Source: Alphaproteobacteria bacterium
Lineage (GTDB): Bacteria > Pseudomonadota > Alphaproteobacteria > Rhodobacterales > Rhodobacteraceae
Direction of reading: 5' to 3'
NCBI GenBank assembly: GCA_030424645.1
Contig: JAUHWP010000021.1
Coordinates: 1 to 35,053 of the forward strand
Length of the DNA: 35,053 bases
Shown here piece after piece: positions 22,127 to 29,531 of this stretch. Numbering within the stretch: the stretch's first letter is position 1; each line of letters begins with the position of its first letter. The translations under genes and the position numbers were made by a program. Under the pieces are notes generated by a model that worked only from the letters and a program-made list of their open reading frames with translations, was not told where the DNA came from and ran no database searches.

Positions 22127-23188
22127 GTGATCGGTCAAACCACGCCTTTGGTGTTCGATGGGCATAATGATGTCCTGCTGAAGCTTTATCGCGCGGGCGG
22201 CAGATCGGCTGCGCAAACCTTTCTGACCGGTCGCGACGGTGCCATCGACATACCGCGTGCACGCAACGGTGGCTTCGGGGGCGGTTTCTTTGCGGTATAC
22301 ATCCCGTCGCCCGTCGACGCGGATACCAAGATGGAGGAAATGGCCAAGCCCAGCTATGACCTGCCCTTGCCTGACCCGATTGACTGGGAAGACGCCCTGC
22401 CGGTCGCCATGGCCCAGATCGCCATTCTGTTCGATCTTCAGGATCGCGGGGCGCTGGTGGTGTGCCGCACCGCCTGGCAGATTCGCGAAACCCTTGAGGC
22501 CGGCCATATCGCCGCGATCCTGCACATCGAAGGGGCCGAGGCGATTGATGCGGAACTGAACACGCTTGAGGTGCTGTATCAGGCGGGTCTGCGCTCGCTC
22601 GGTCCTGTCTGGAGCCGGTCGACCATCTTCGGGCATGGTGTGCCGTTTCGCTATCCCAGCACGCCCGATATCGGGGACGGGTTGACCGATCACGGGCTTC
22701 GCCTGATCCGACGGTGCAACGAGCTGGGGATCATGATAGATTTGTCCCACCTGAACGAGGCCGGGTTCTGGGATGTGGCACGCCATTCGACCAAGCCCCT
22801 TGTGGCGACCCATTCGAATGTTCATGCGATCTGTCCGCACAGTCGCAACCTGACCGACAAGCAACTGGCCGCGATCCGCGAAAGCGACGGAATGGTGGGG
22901 CTGAACTTCGCGGTGGCGTTTTTGCGTGATGACGGGCGGATGCTGGCGGATGTGCCATTGACACAGATGTTGCGCCATCTGGACCACCTGATCGAACATC
23001 TTGGCGAAGACCGCGTCGGGTTGGGGTCGGATTATGACGGGGCCGTTGTGCCGCAAGACCTGACGTCCTGTGCCGGTCTGCCGAAGCTCAGACAGGCCAT
23101 GGCCCAACACGGATATGGCGAGGCGTTGATTGCCAAACTCTGCCATGAAAACTGGTTGCGCGTGTTGGAAAAGACTTGGGGACAATAA
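22127..23188 (+). CDS. Membrane-dipeptidase family (peptidase M19) metallohydrolase
   Basis: 353 residues from the GTG at 22127, chosen because GGGGGA lies eight bases upstream; the frame opens at a GTG at 22103. The metal-site residues of renal dipeptidase-like enzymes are present: His13-x-Asp15 (FDGHND), Glu135 (HIEGAEAI), His208 (DLSHLNE), His229 (ATHSNVHAICPHSRN) and Asp302 (GLGSDYDG). These zinc enzymes cleave dipeptides, including ones with D- or dehydro-amino acids. No signal peptide is seen, so it probably acts in the cytoplasm on dipeptides brought in by the ABC importer that follows. It is the first gene of that operon; the substrate-binding protein starts 51 bp downstream. Confidence 0.93.
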   Translation: MIGQTTPLVFDGHNDVLLKLYRAGGRSAAQTFLTGRDGAIDIPRARNGGFGGGFFAVYIPSPVDADTKMEEMAKPSYDLPLPDPIDWEDALPVAMAQIAILFDLQDRGALVVCRTAWQIRETLEAGHIAAILHIEGAEAIDAELNTLEVLYQAGLRSLGPVWSRSTIFGHGVPFRYPSTPDIGDGLTDHGLRLIRRCNELGIMIDLSHLNEAGFWDVARHSTKPLVATHSNVHAICPHSRNLTDKQLAAIRESDGMVGLNFAVAFLRDDGRMLADVPLTQMLRHLDHLIEHLGEDRVGLGSDYDGAVVPQDLTSCAGLPKLRQAMAQHGYGEALIAKLCHENWLRVLEKTWGQ

Positions 23189-23239
23189 CCCCGGCCAGTG
23201 CGCAACCCAAACATCAACCGAACAGGAGAGGTTCAAAAC

Positions 23240-24835
23240 ATGAATACCATCAACAGATTGCTGACAAGCGCCGCGATCGGTGTGGCCGTAGGGATGTCGT
23301 CCTTCGCCGCCTATGCCGAAACGCCCGCCAACATGCTGGTGATCGCCAACCGCATTGACGATGTGACCACGCTGGACCCGGCGGAGAGCTTCGAATTTGC
23401 AGGCTCGGATATCAGCCGGAACGTCTATGGCCGTCTGGTCACGCTGGACCCGTTGGATCTGGCGGCGGGCTACCAGCCCGATCTTGCCGAAAGCTGGGAG
23501 GTCAGTGAGGACGGCATGACCATCACCTTCACCATGCGTGAAGGGGTCACCTTCCATTCCGGGAACCCCGTGCGCGCCGAAGATGCGGCGTTTTCGCTGC
23601 AACGGGCCGTCATCCTGAACAAGACACCGGCCTTCATCCTGACCCAGTTTGGGTTCACCCCGGAAAATGTTGCAGAGACCATCAAGGCCGATGGCAACAA
23701 GCTGATGATCACGACGGACAAACGCTATGCGACCTCGTTCATCTTGAACTGTCTGACGGCCACGATTGGCGGTATCGTCGACAAGGAAACCGTGATGGCC
23801 AACGAGGCCGACGGCGACATGGGCAACACCTGGCTGAAAACCAACTCGGCTGGCTCGGGCCCCTATGTGCTGGACAGCTGGAAGCCGAATGAAAGCGTCA
23901 CGCTGACCTCGAACCCCGATTATTATGGCGGTGCACCGGCGATGGAGCGGGTGATCGTGCGTCACGTGCTGGAAAGTGCCTCGCAGCGCCTGCTGTTGGA
24001 GCGCGGCGACATCGACATCGCCCGCAACCTGAACCCCGAAGACATCGCCGGTGTGATGGAAGCTGGCGGAATCAAGGTCGAAGACGAGCTGAAAGGCCGT
24101 CTGATGTATTTTTCCCTGAACCAGAAACACCCCGAACTGTCCAAACCCGAGGTCCGTCAGGCGTTCAAATATCTCGTCGATTACGAAGGTATGAAAAACA
24201 GCTTCCTGAAGGGGCAGTATACGATCCATCAGAACTTCCTGCCCGCGACCTATCTGGGGGCATCGGAAGAAAACCCGTTCTCGCTGGATATCGAGAAAGC
24301 CAAGGAACTGCTGGCCGCTGCGGGTGTCGAAGGGCTGGAAATCGAAGCCGGTGTGCGCGAGGCGCAGGAACGGATCGAGATCGCGCAATCCCTGCAAAAC
24401 ACGCTGGCGCAGGTCGGGATCACGCTGAATATCACCGTCGGCACGGCGAAACAGATCCTTGCCCGCTATCGCGCGCGTGAATTGGACCTGTATCTTGGGG
24501 CATGGGGGCCGGACTATCCCGACCCGCAAACCAACGCCGGGACCTTTGCCTATAACCCCGACAACAGCGACGAGGCACAGGCCACCGGCCTTCTGGCCTG
24601 GCGCAACGCCTGGGATGCCGGTGGGCTGACGCCGAAGGTCGAGGCTGCCGTGACCGAAGGCGACCGCGACAAACGTATCCAGATGTATCAGGACATCCAG
24701 GCCGAGTTCCGCGAAATCTCGCCCTTCGGGATCATGTTCCAGCAGATCGAACAATCTGCCCTTCGCGAGAACGTGATGAACTGGTCGACCGGACAGGCGG
24801 TGACTTCGGCCGCTTACTGGCAGGTCACAAAGTAA
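23240..24835 (+). CDS. Peptide ABC transporter substrate-binding protein (family 5)
   Basis: 531 residues from the ATG at 23240, which has AGGAGAGG upstream; the frame opens earlier at 23198. A signal peptide (residues 1-26, cleavage after AYA) exports it to the periplasm. The mature part follows the DppA/OppA family: DVTTLDPAESFEF, VYGRLVTLDP, LAESWEVSEDGMTITFTMREGVTFHSGNP in parts, and YFSLNQKHPELSKPEVRQAF in parts. It captures peptides or related solutes for the permease pair downstream. A hairpin 26 bases after its stop may raise its mRNA level over the permease genes. The exact ligand cannot be read, although the operon's dipeptidase suggests dipeptides. Confidence 0.94.
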   Translation: MNTINRLLTSAAIGVAVGMSSFAAYAETPANMLVIANRIDDVTTLDPAESFEFAGSDISRNVYGRLVTLDPLDLAAGYQPDLAESWEVSEDGMTITFTMREGVTFHSGNPVRAEDAAFSLQRAVILNKTPAFILTQFGFTPENVAETIKADGNKLMITTDKRYATSFILNCLTATIGGIVDKETVMANEADGDMGNTWLKTNSAGSGPYVLDSWKPNESVTLTSNPDYYGGAPAMERVIVRHVLESASQRLLLERGDIDIARNLNPEDIAGVMEAGGIKVEDELKGRLMYFSLNQKHPELSKPEVRQAFKYLVDYEGMKNSFLKGQYTIHQNFLPATYLGASEENPFSLDIEKAKELLAAAGVEGLEIEAGVREAQERIEIAQSLQNTLAQVGITLNITVGTAKQILARYRARELDLYLGAWGPDYPDPQTNAGTFAYNPDNSDEAQATGLLAWRNAWDAGGLTPKVEAAVTEGDRDKRIQMYQDIQAEFREISPFGIMFQQIEQSALRENVMNWSTGQAVTSAAYWQVTK

Positions 24836-25909
24836 ATGGCCCTGAGCGAAGACAATCACGAGAGGCGCCCGCCAAGGGCGCCTCTTTCTGACGTGGTGTG
24901 GCCGGTGGCGCGCACCACGCTTCGGACCTTTGGATCAATCGCGGTGACGCTGCTTGGGCTGTTATTCGTGACCTTCGTCATCGGGCGGGTTATGCCGATC
25001 GACCCGGTTCTGGCCATCGTGGGTGAACGTGCGGCTCAGTCGACATATGATGCGGTTTACCAGCAGCTTGGCCTGGACAAGCCCCTGATCGTGCAGTTCC
25101 TTTATTATATCTGGGACGTGCTGCACCTGGATTTCGGCATTTCGCTTCTGAACGCGCGCCCGGTGTCCGAGGATATCGCGCGGGTCTTTCCCGCCACGCT
25201 AGAACTGGCCACGCTGGGCATCCTGTTCGGCGTCGTTCTGGGCGTGCCGCTGGGGGTGCTGGCTGCCGTGCGCAAGGGGTCGTGGATCGACCAGATCGCG
25301 CGGGTTGTCGCCCTTGTCGGGTATTCGATGCCGATTTTCTGGCTGGGCCTGATGGGGCTTCTGGTTTTCTATGGCATTCTTGGCTGGGTCGGCGGGCCGG
25401 GGCGGGTCGGGATTTTCTATGTCGATGTGGTGCCCAGTGTCACCGGCATGATCCTGATAGATGCCGCGTTGGATGGCAACTGGGACGTGTTCAAAGACGC
25501 GTTTTCCCATATCATCCTGCCGGCCTCGCTGCTTGGGTATTACTCGCTGGCCTATATCAGCCGCATGACCCGGTCGTTCATGTTGGAGCAGCTCAGCGCC
25601 GAATATGTCACGACGGCCCGTGTCAAGGGCATGTCGGAATGGGACGTGATCTGGAAACACGCGTTCAAGAACATTCGCGTGCAACTGATCACCGTGATCG
25701 CACTAAGCTATGCGGGCCTTCTGGAAGGGTCGGTCCTGACCGAGATCATCTTTTCCTGGCCCGGCATTGGCAGCTATATCACCACCGCGCTTCTGTCTGC
25801 CGACATGAATGCGGTACTTGGCGGCACTGTTGTGGTCGGGCTGGTTTTCATCCTGCTCAATATCTTCTCGGACCTGCTCTACAAGGTCTTTGATCCACGC
25901 GCGAAATAG
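24836..25909 (+). CDS. Peptide ABC transporter permease (DppB-type)
   Basis: 357 residues if started at the ATG at 24836, immediately after the stop of the binding-protein gene. A GTG at 24893 would give a 338-residue protein starting closer to the first membrane helix. About six membrane segments and the family loop SAEYVTTARVKGMSEWDVIWKHAF (in parts, about 258-282), the EAA-type coupling motif that docks the ATPases. The N-terminal residues encoded at 24861-24885 form a terminator-like hairpin in the mRNA, so either the ribosome melts it or the real start lies after it. It pairs with the 25924 permease. Confidence 0.92.
   Translation: MALSEDNHERRPPRAPLSDVVWPVARTTLRTFGSIAVTLLGLLFVTFVIGRVMPIDPVLAIVGERAAQSTYDAVYQQLGLDKPLIVQFLYYIWDVLHLDFGISLLNARPVSEDIARVFPATLELATLGILFGVVLGVPLGVLAAVRKGSWIDQIARVVALVGYSMPIFWLGLMGLLVFYGILGWVGGPGRVGIFYVDVVPSVTGMILIDAALDGNWDVFKDAFSHIILPASLLGYYSLAYISRMTRSFMLEQLSAEYVTTARVKGMSEWDVIWKHAFKNIRVQLITVIALSYAGLLEGSVLTEIIFSWPGIGSYITTALLSADMNAVLGGTVVVGLVFILLNIFSDLLYKVFDPRAK
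24861..24885 (+). terminator. Hairpin after the binding-protein gene (attenuator or mRNA-stabilising stem)
   Basis: AGAGGCGCCC (24861-24870), loop GCCAA, GGGCGCCTCT (24876-24885): a perfect 10-bp GC-rich stem followed by TTCTG. It begins 26 bases after the binding-protein stop codon. Such stems often allow more binding protein than permease by partial termination or by protecting the upstream mRNA. It lies inside the annotated 5' end of the permease gene. Confidence 0.65.
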
Positions 25910-25923
25910 GCGGGACACAGTCA

Positions 25924-26832
25924 ATGACCGAACAAACACTGAAACAATGGCTGTTGACGGATACGCCGACGTCGCGCCGCCACGCGAAAATCTCGGCTTT
26001 CTATCAAGGCTGGTTGTCCTTTCGCAGCAACACGATGGCAATGATCGGGCTGGGTATTCTGCTGGCACTGGTGGTCATCGCCGCCGCCGCCCCGTTGCTG
26101 GCCCCGCATGATCCGTTCGTGCAGAACCTTGGCAACCGGCTTGCCCCGCTTGGCACCGAAGGGCATATCTTCGGCACCGACAGTCTGGGCCGGGATATCC
26201 TGTCGCGGCTGATCTATGGGGCGCGGATCACGCTTTACATCGTGGCGCTGGTTGCGCTGATCGCGCCGGTGGCCGGGCTGCTGGTCGGCACGATCTCGGG
26301 TTATGTCGGGGGCTGGACCGATACGATCCTGATGCGGATCACCGATATCTTCCTGGCCTTCCCCCGTCTGGTTCTGGCGCTGGCCTTCGTGGCGGCGCTG
26401 GGCGCGGGGATCGAGAATGCGGTCCTTGCCATTTCGCTGACCGCGTGGCCGCCCTATGCGCGGATTGCGCGGGCCGAGACCCTGACGATCCGATCGTCGG
26501 ACTATATCAGCGCGATCAAGCTGCAGGGGGCGGGGGCGCTTCGCATCATCACCAAACACATATGGCCGCTTTGTATCTCGTCGCTGATCGTGCGGGTGAC
26601 GCTGGACATGGCAGGGATCATCCTGGCCGCTGCGGGTCTTGGCTTCCTTGGCCTTGGCGCGCAACCCCCCAGCCCGGAATGGGGCGCGATGATTTCCGAG
26701 GGGCGCCGGTTCATTCTGGATCACTGGTGGGTTGCGACCATGCCTGGTCTAGCTATTTTCACGGTTTCGCTGGCCTTCAACCTTCTGGGTGATGGTCTGC
26801 GCGATGTTCTTGACCCGAAAGCAGGTGAGTGA
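25924..26832 (+). CDS. Peptide ABC transporter permease (DppC-type)
   Basis: 302 residues. The N-terminal cytoplasmic part (AKISAFYQGWLSFRSNTMAMIGLGIL in parts) and first helix match the OppC_N region; then HDPFVQNLGNRLAPLGTEGHIFGTDSLGRDILSRLIYGAR in parts is the conserved periplasmic loop of DppC/OppC proteins. The coupling loop reads RSSDYISAIKLQGAGALRII (about 197-216) and the end GDGLRDVLDPKAGE is typical. It starts 14 bp after the DppB-type gene, and its stop shares one base with the next ATG (TGATG), so translation is coupled to the ATPase gene. Confidence 0.93.
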   Translation: MTEQTLKQWLLTDTPTSRRHAKISAFYQGWLSFRSNTMAMIGLGILLALVVIAAAAPLLAPHDPFVQNLGNRLAPLGTEGHIFGTDSLGRDILSRLIYGARITLYIVALVALIAPVAGLLVGTISGYVGGWTDTILMRITDIFLAFPRLVLALAFVAALGAGIENAVLAISLTAWPPYARIARAETLTIRSSDYISAIKLQGAGALRIITKHIWPLCISSLIVRVTLDMAGIILAAAGLGFLGLGAQPPSPEWGAMISEGRRFILDHWWVATMPGLAIFTVSLAFNLLGDGLRDVLDPKAGE

Positions 26833-27689
26833 TGAGCGCCCTTCTTGACGTCGAAAACCTTTGGGTCAAGTTCCCGTCCCGCCACGGGGTGTTTGACGCC
26901 GTGCGCGGGGTGTCGTTCACGCTGGGGCGCGAGCGGTTGGGCATCGTGGGGGAAAGCGGGTCCGGCAAGTCGATGACCGGCCGCGCCATCCTGCGCCTGA
27001 TCCGCCCACCGGGGATTGTCGAGGCCGACCATATCAAGCTGGACGGCGTGAACCTGCTGGACAAGACCGAGAAGGAAATGCGCGCCGTGCGCGGGCAACG
27101 GATCAGCATGGTGATGCAGGACCCCAAGTATTCGCTGAACCCGGTGATGACCATCGGCGATCAGATCATTGAAGCCTATCGCCTGCACAACAAGGTATCG
27201 AAATCCGCGGCTTACAAGAAATCGCTGGAGATGCTGGAAGCGGTGTCGATCCGTGACCCCGAACGCGTCATGCGGGCCTATCCGCATGAAATGTCGGGCG
27301 GAATGGGGCAAAGGATCATGATTGCGATGATGTTGATCCCGAACCCCGAGATCCTGATTGCGGATGAACCGACATCGGCGCTGGATGTGTCGGTGCAGCG
27401 GCAGGTGCTCGATATCATGGACCGGCTGGTCAAGGAACGCGGCATGGGGCTGATCTTCATCAGCCACGACCTGAACCTTGTCGCCGATTTCTGTGACCGC
27501 GTGCTGATCATGTATGCAGGGCGTATCGTCGAGGTCTGTGATGCCGATAAGCTGCACGAGGCAAAGCACCCGTACACGCAAGGATTGCTGAATTCACTGC
27601 CCCGGCTGGATGCGCCGCGCGACCGACTGGAGGTGTTGCAGCGTGATCCCGCATGGTCCGAGGCCCCAAGTGTGAGTGGACGCGTATGA
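26832..27689 (+). CDS. Peptide ABC transporter ATPase (DppD-type)
   Basis: 285 residues from the ATG at 26832 (a GTG at 26829 precedes it). ATPase motifs: Walker A GESGSGKSM (about 38-46), Q-loop VMQDPKYSLNPVMTIGDQI, signature MSGGMGQRIMIAMML, Walker B ILIADEPTSALDVS and switch His in ISHDLNLV. It energises uptake together with the 27686 ATPase. The C-terminus ends soon after HPYTQGLLNSLPRLDAPRDRL and lacks the cysteine-rich tail (GC-x-F-x-P-R-C) seen in most DppD/OppD proteins. The gene overlaps its successor by four bases (ATGA). Confidence 0.94.
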   Translation: MSALLDVENLWVKFPSRHGVFDAVRGVSFTLGRERLGIVGESGSGKSMTGRAILRLIRPPGIVEADHIKLDGVNLLDKTEKEMRAVRGQRISMVMQDPKYSLNPVMTIGDQIIEAYRLHNKVSKSAAYKKSLEMLEAVSIRDPERVMRAYPHEMSGGMGQRIMIAMMLIPNPEILIADEPTSALDVSVQRQVLDIMDRLVKERGMGLIFISHDLNLVADFCDRVLIMYAGRIVEVCDADKLHEAKHPYTQGLLNSLPRLDAPRDRLEVLQRDPAWSEAPSVSGRV

Positions 27690-28426
27690 ATATGTTGGAC
27701 GTGAATGACCTGAATGTCTGGTTCGGCAGCGGTCGCGACCGGGTGGATGCGGTGAAACACGCAACTTTCAGCGTGGCGCAGGGGGAAAGTTTCGGGCTTG
27801 TCGGGGAAAGTGGATCGGGCAAATCCACCATCCTAAGGGCGATTACCGGGCTTGCGCCGGACTGGTCAGGCGCGATCACGGTCGAAGGCAAGGCGATTGG
27901 GCACAAACGTGCGAAAGCGTTTTTCAAAACGGTGCAGATGGTGTTTCAGGACCCCTATGCCTCGCTTCATCCGCGCCATTCTGTCGATCAGGTGTTGGGC
28001 GAAACACTGCAATTGCACGGGTTCAAGGATATCGACACCCGCGTGGTCAAGCTGCTTGAGGACGTTGGGCTGGGAACAAAGTTCCGCTTCCGCTATCCCC
28101 ATCAACTGTCCGGCGGTCAAAGGCAACGGGTGGCGATTGCCCGGGCGTTGGCGCCGGAGCCCGATCTTCTGTTGCTGGACGAACCGACCTCGGCGCTGGA
28201 TGTGTCGGTGCAGGCGGAAATCCTGAACCTTTTGTCGGACCTGCGCACCGAGCACAACCTGACCTATGTGATGGTGTCCCACGACCTGTCGGTTGTCGGC
28301 CATATGTGTGACCGACTGGCCGTGATGAAGGATGGCGAGATCGTCGAGGTTCTGGATGTCGATGTGCTGCGGCACATGAATGCCGAGCATCCGTATTCGC
28401 GGCACCTGCTTGAGGCATCGCTGTAA
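27686..28426 (+). CDS. Peptide ABC transporter ATPase (DppF-type)
   Basis: 246 residues from the ATG at 27686, which overlaps the DppD-type stop (ATGA); an upstream frame from 27653 is unlikely. Motifs: Walker A GESGSGKST (about 37-45), Q-loop MVFQDPYASLHPRHSVDQVLG in parts, signature LSGGQRQRVAIARAL, Walker B LLLLDEPTSALDVS and SHDLSVV. It is the short form ending at HPYSRHLLEASL without the DppF C-terminal extension. It is the last gene of the operon dipeptidase-binding protein-two permeases-two ATPases. A short hairpin (GTCC-CGAA-GGAC) follows, too weak to call as a terminator. Confidence 0.94.
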   Translation: MNMLDVNDLNVWFGSGRDRVDAVKHATFSVAQGESFGLVGESGSGKSTILRAITGLAPDWSGAITVEGKAIGHKRAKAFFKTVQMVFQDPYASLHPRHSVDQVLGETLQLHGFKDIDTRVVKLLEDVGLGTKFRFRYPHQLSGGQRQRVAIARALAPEPDLLLLDEPTSALDVSVQAEILNLLSDLRTEHNLTYVMVSHDLSVVGHMCDRLAVMKDGEIVEVLDVDVLRHMNAEHPYSRHLLEASL

Positions 28427-28566
28427 CATCGTCCCGAAGGACCCGATCCTTTGAACGACCGTCGCTAACATGTTTCACATCGCAACCAACTGGTCTATGC
28501 AAAGTGGCAGCAAAGTTTCCGGCACGGGCAGGTGGCTGTCCGCGTTGTTGCAGGGTGGGGGATGTC

Positions 28567-29217
28567 ATGGTCATCGAAGCGCTCGACCATCAGACGCTTG
28601 AGGTTATCGCCGGGATGGGGCGGCAGCGCGATTTCAGAAAAGGCGCGCGGATATTCAGCCACGGTGAACCGGGCGCGTCGCTGCTGATCGTCAAATCGGG
28701 GCGGGCCGAGGTCAGCATCACCACCGCGACAGGTCAGAAATCCATTCTTGGCCTGGTCGGCCCCGGTGATGTCATTGGCGACATCGCCTGTCTGGACGGC
28801 GGTCCGCGCAGCGCCGATGTGGTCGCGCTGGAGCCGCTTGTCGGGCTTGAAGTGGCCCGTCGCGATGTTCTGCAAATCCTGAAAACGGACGGTGACAGCG
28901 CCATTCTTGTCATCATCGCCCTGTGTCAGAAGGCGCGCAACGCGTCCGAGATGTTCGAGCTCAAGGCACTGGCCAGCGGTCAGTCGCGACTGGCAAGCTG
29001 CATCCTGCGCCTGTTGAAGGTTCAGAATGGGGATGCAGCCGCGGACCGTGTTCAGGTCAGCCAAAGCTGGCTGGGCGCCTATGCGGGGTTGACCCGTGAA
29101 AACGTAAACCGGCAGCTGAAAAGCTGGGCCAAGGACGGGGTTGCCCGGTTTGAAAAAGGGGCGGTCGTGGTCATGAATCAGAACGCGCTGGAAGATATTG
29201 CAATGAATGACGGCTGA
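28567..29217 (+). CDS. Crp/Fnr-family transcriptional regulator
   Basis: 216 residues from the ATG at 28567, after a G-rich ribosome-binding stretch; a GTG at 28504 would add 21 residues. The N-terminal cyclic-nucleotide-binding beta barrel (about 10-115) includes GARIFSHGEPGASLLIVKSG and GPGDVIGDIACLDGGPRSADVVAL in parts; then a dimer helix and a C-terminal winged HTH (about 150-205, VSQSWLGAYAGLTRENVNRQL). It has no cysteine cluster, so it is not an oxygen-sensing FNR. The PRSADV segment resembles the phosphate-binding cassette of cAMP-binding members, so a cyclic nucleotide ligand is possible. A perfect CRP-type site (29284-29299) lies just downstream, and a class III cyclase-domain gene is the next neighbour. 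Confidence 0.9.
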   Translation: MVIEALDHQTLEVIAGMGRQRDFRKGARIFSHGEPGASLLIVKSGRAEVSITTATGQKSILGLVGPGDVIGDIACLDGGPRSADVVALEPLVGLEVARRDVLQILKTDGDSAILVIIALCQKARNASEMFELKALASGQSRLASCILRLLKVQNGDAAADRVQVSQSWLGAYAGLTRENVNRQLKSWAKDGVARFEKGAVVVMNQNALEDIAMNDG

Positions 29218-29283
29218 AAACGGGAACGAGTTTCAGCTATATTCAGGGATGCATCACAAGTTTTCTGCAAATTCGATTTTAAG

Positions 29284-29299
29284 TGTGACCTGCGTCACA
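29284..29299. promoter_or_regulatory. CRP-type binding site (TGTGA-N6-TCACA)
   Basis: TGTGA (29284-29288), six bases, TCACA (29295-29299): exactly the symmetric E. coli CRP consensus. It is 66 bp downstream of a Crp/Fnr-family gene. Whether the local regulator keeps this specificity is unknown, but its recognition helix contains an arginine and glutamate-like pattern (TRENVNRQL) similar to Crp's RETVGR. Confidence 0.6.
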
Positions 29300-29433
29300 A
29301 GTATTGATGCGCTTCCTGCTTATACAAGGAGGTGGAAGCGCTGAAGGCCCTAAACCAAAAAAGGTTTTTTAGCACGATAACTTAGCAAGGTATCGCTTTG
29401 GGTGGTCGCATTGCGGCGTTGGAGCGACATTAC

Positions 29434-29452
29434 GTCCCGGCGAAAGCCGGAC
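29434..29452. terminator. GNRA-tetraloop hairpin, possible terminator
   Basis: CCGGC (29437-29441), GAAA, GCCGG (29446-29450), with GTC/AC flanks extending the stem past a bulge. It lies between convergent genes. It lacks a U run, so it may be a structural element of an RNA rather than a true intrinsic terminator. Confidence 0.35.
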
Positions 29453-29531
29453 ATTTCTGGGGTGCTTCCGCCCGGCAGATGACGGTCGGGTAGGGCTACA
29501 TCATTTGTGGTGGCCGTGAGTGGTGAAGGCG

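Larger units (their letters stand above)
29218..29531. other. Intergenic region between convergent crp-like and cyclase genes
   Basis: 314 bp without a supported gene. It holds a perfect CRP-type palindrome (29284-29299), a TATA-like TTATAC at about 29320, an AAGGAGG at about 29326 with no suitable start codon after it, and a GNRA-capped hairpin (29434-29452). A 21-codon frame starting at 29306 exists but has no ribosome-binding site. The layout would suit a small regulatory RNA; there is no direct proof. Confidence 0.5.

Noticed and set aside
22073-24859. Very long open frame on the minus strand (over 900 codons)
   Set aside because: It is antisense to the dipeptidase and substrate-binding-protein genes, both of which have clear family motifs, ribosome-binding sites and operon spacing. 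The translation has no recognisable domain; long antisense frames are common in GC-rich DNA.
29306-29371. 21-codon frame in the gap after the crp-like gene
   Set aside because: No ribosome-binding site precedes its ATG and I do not recognise the peptide; kept as part of the intergenic description rather than as a gene.
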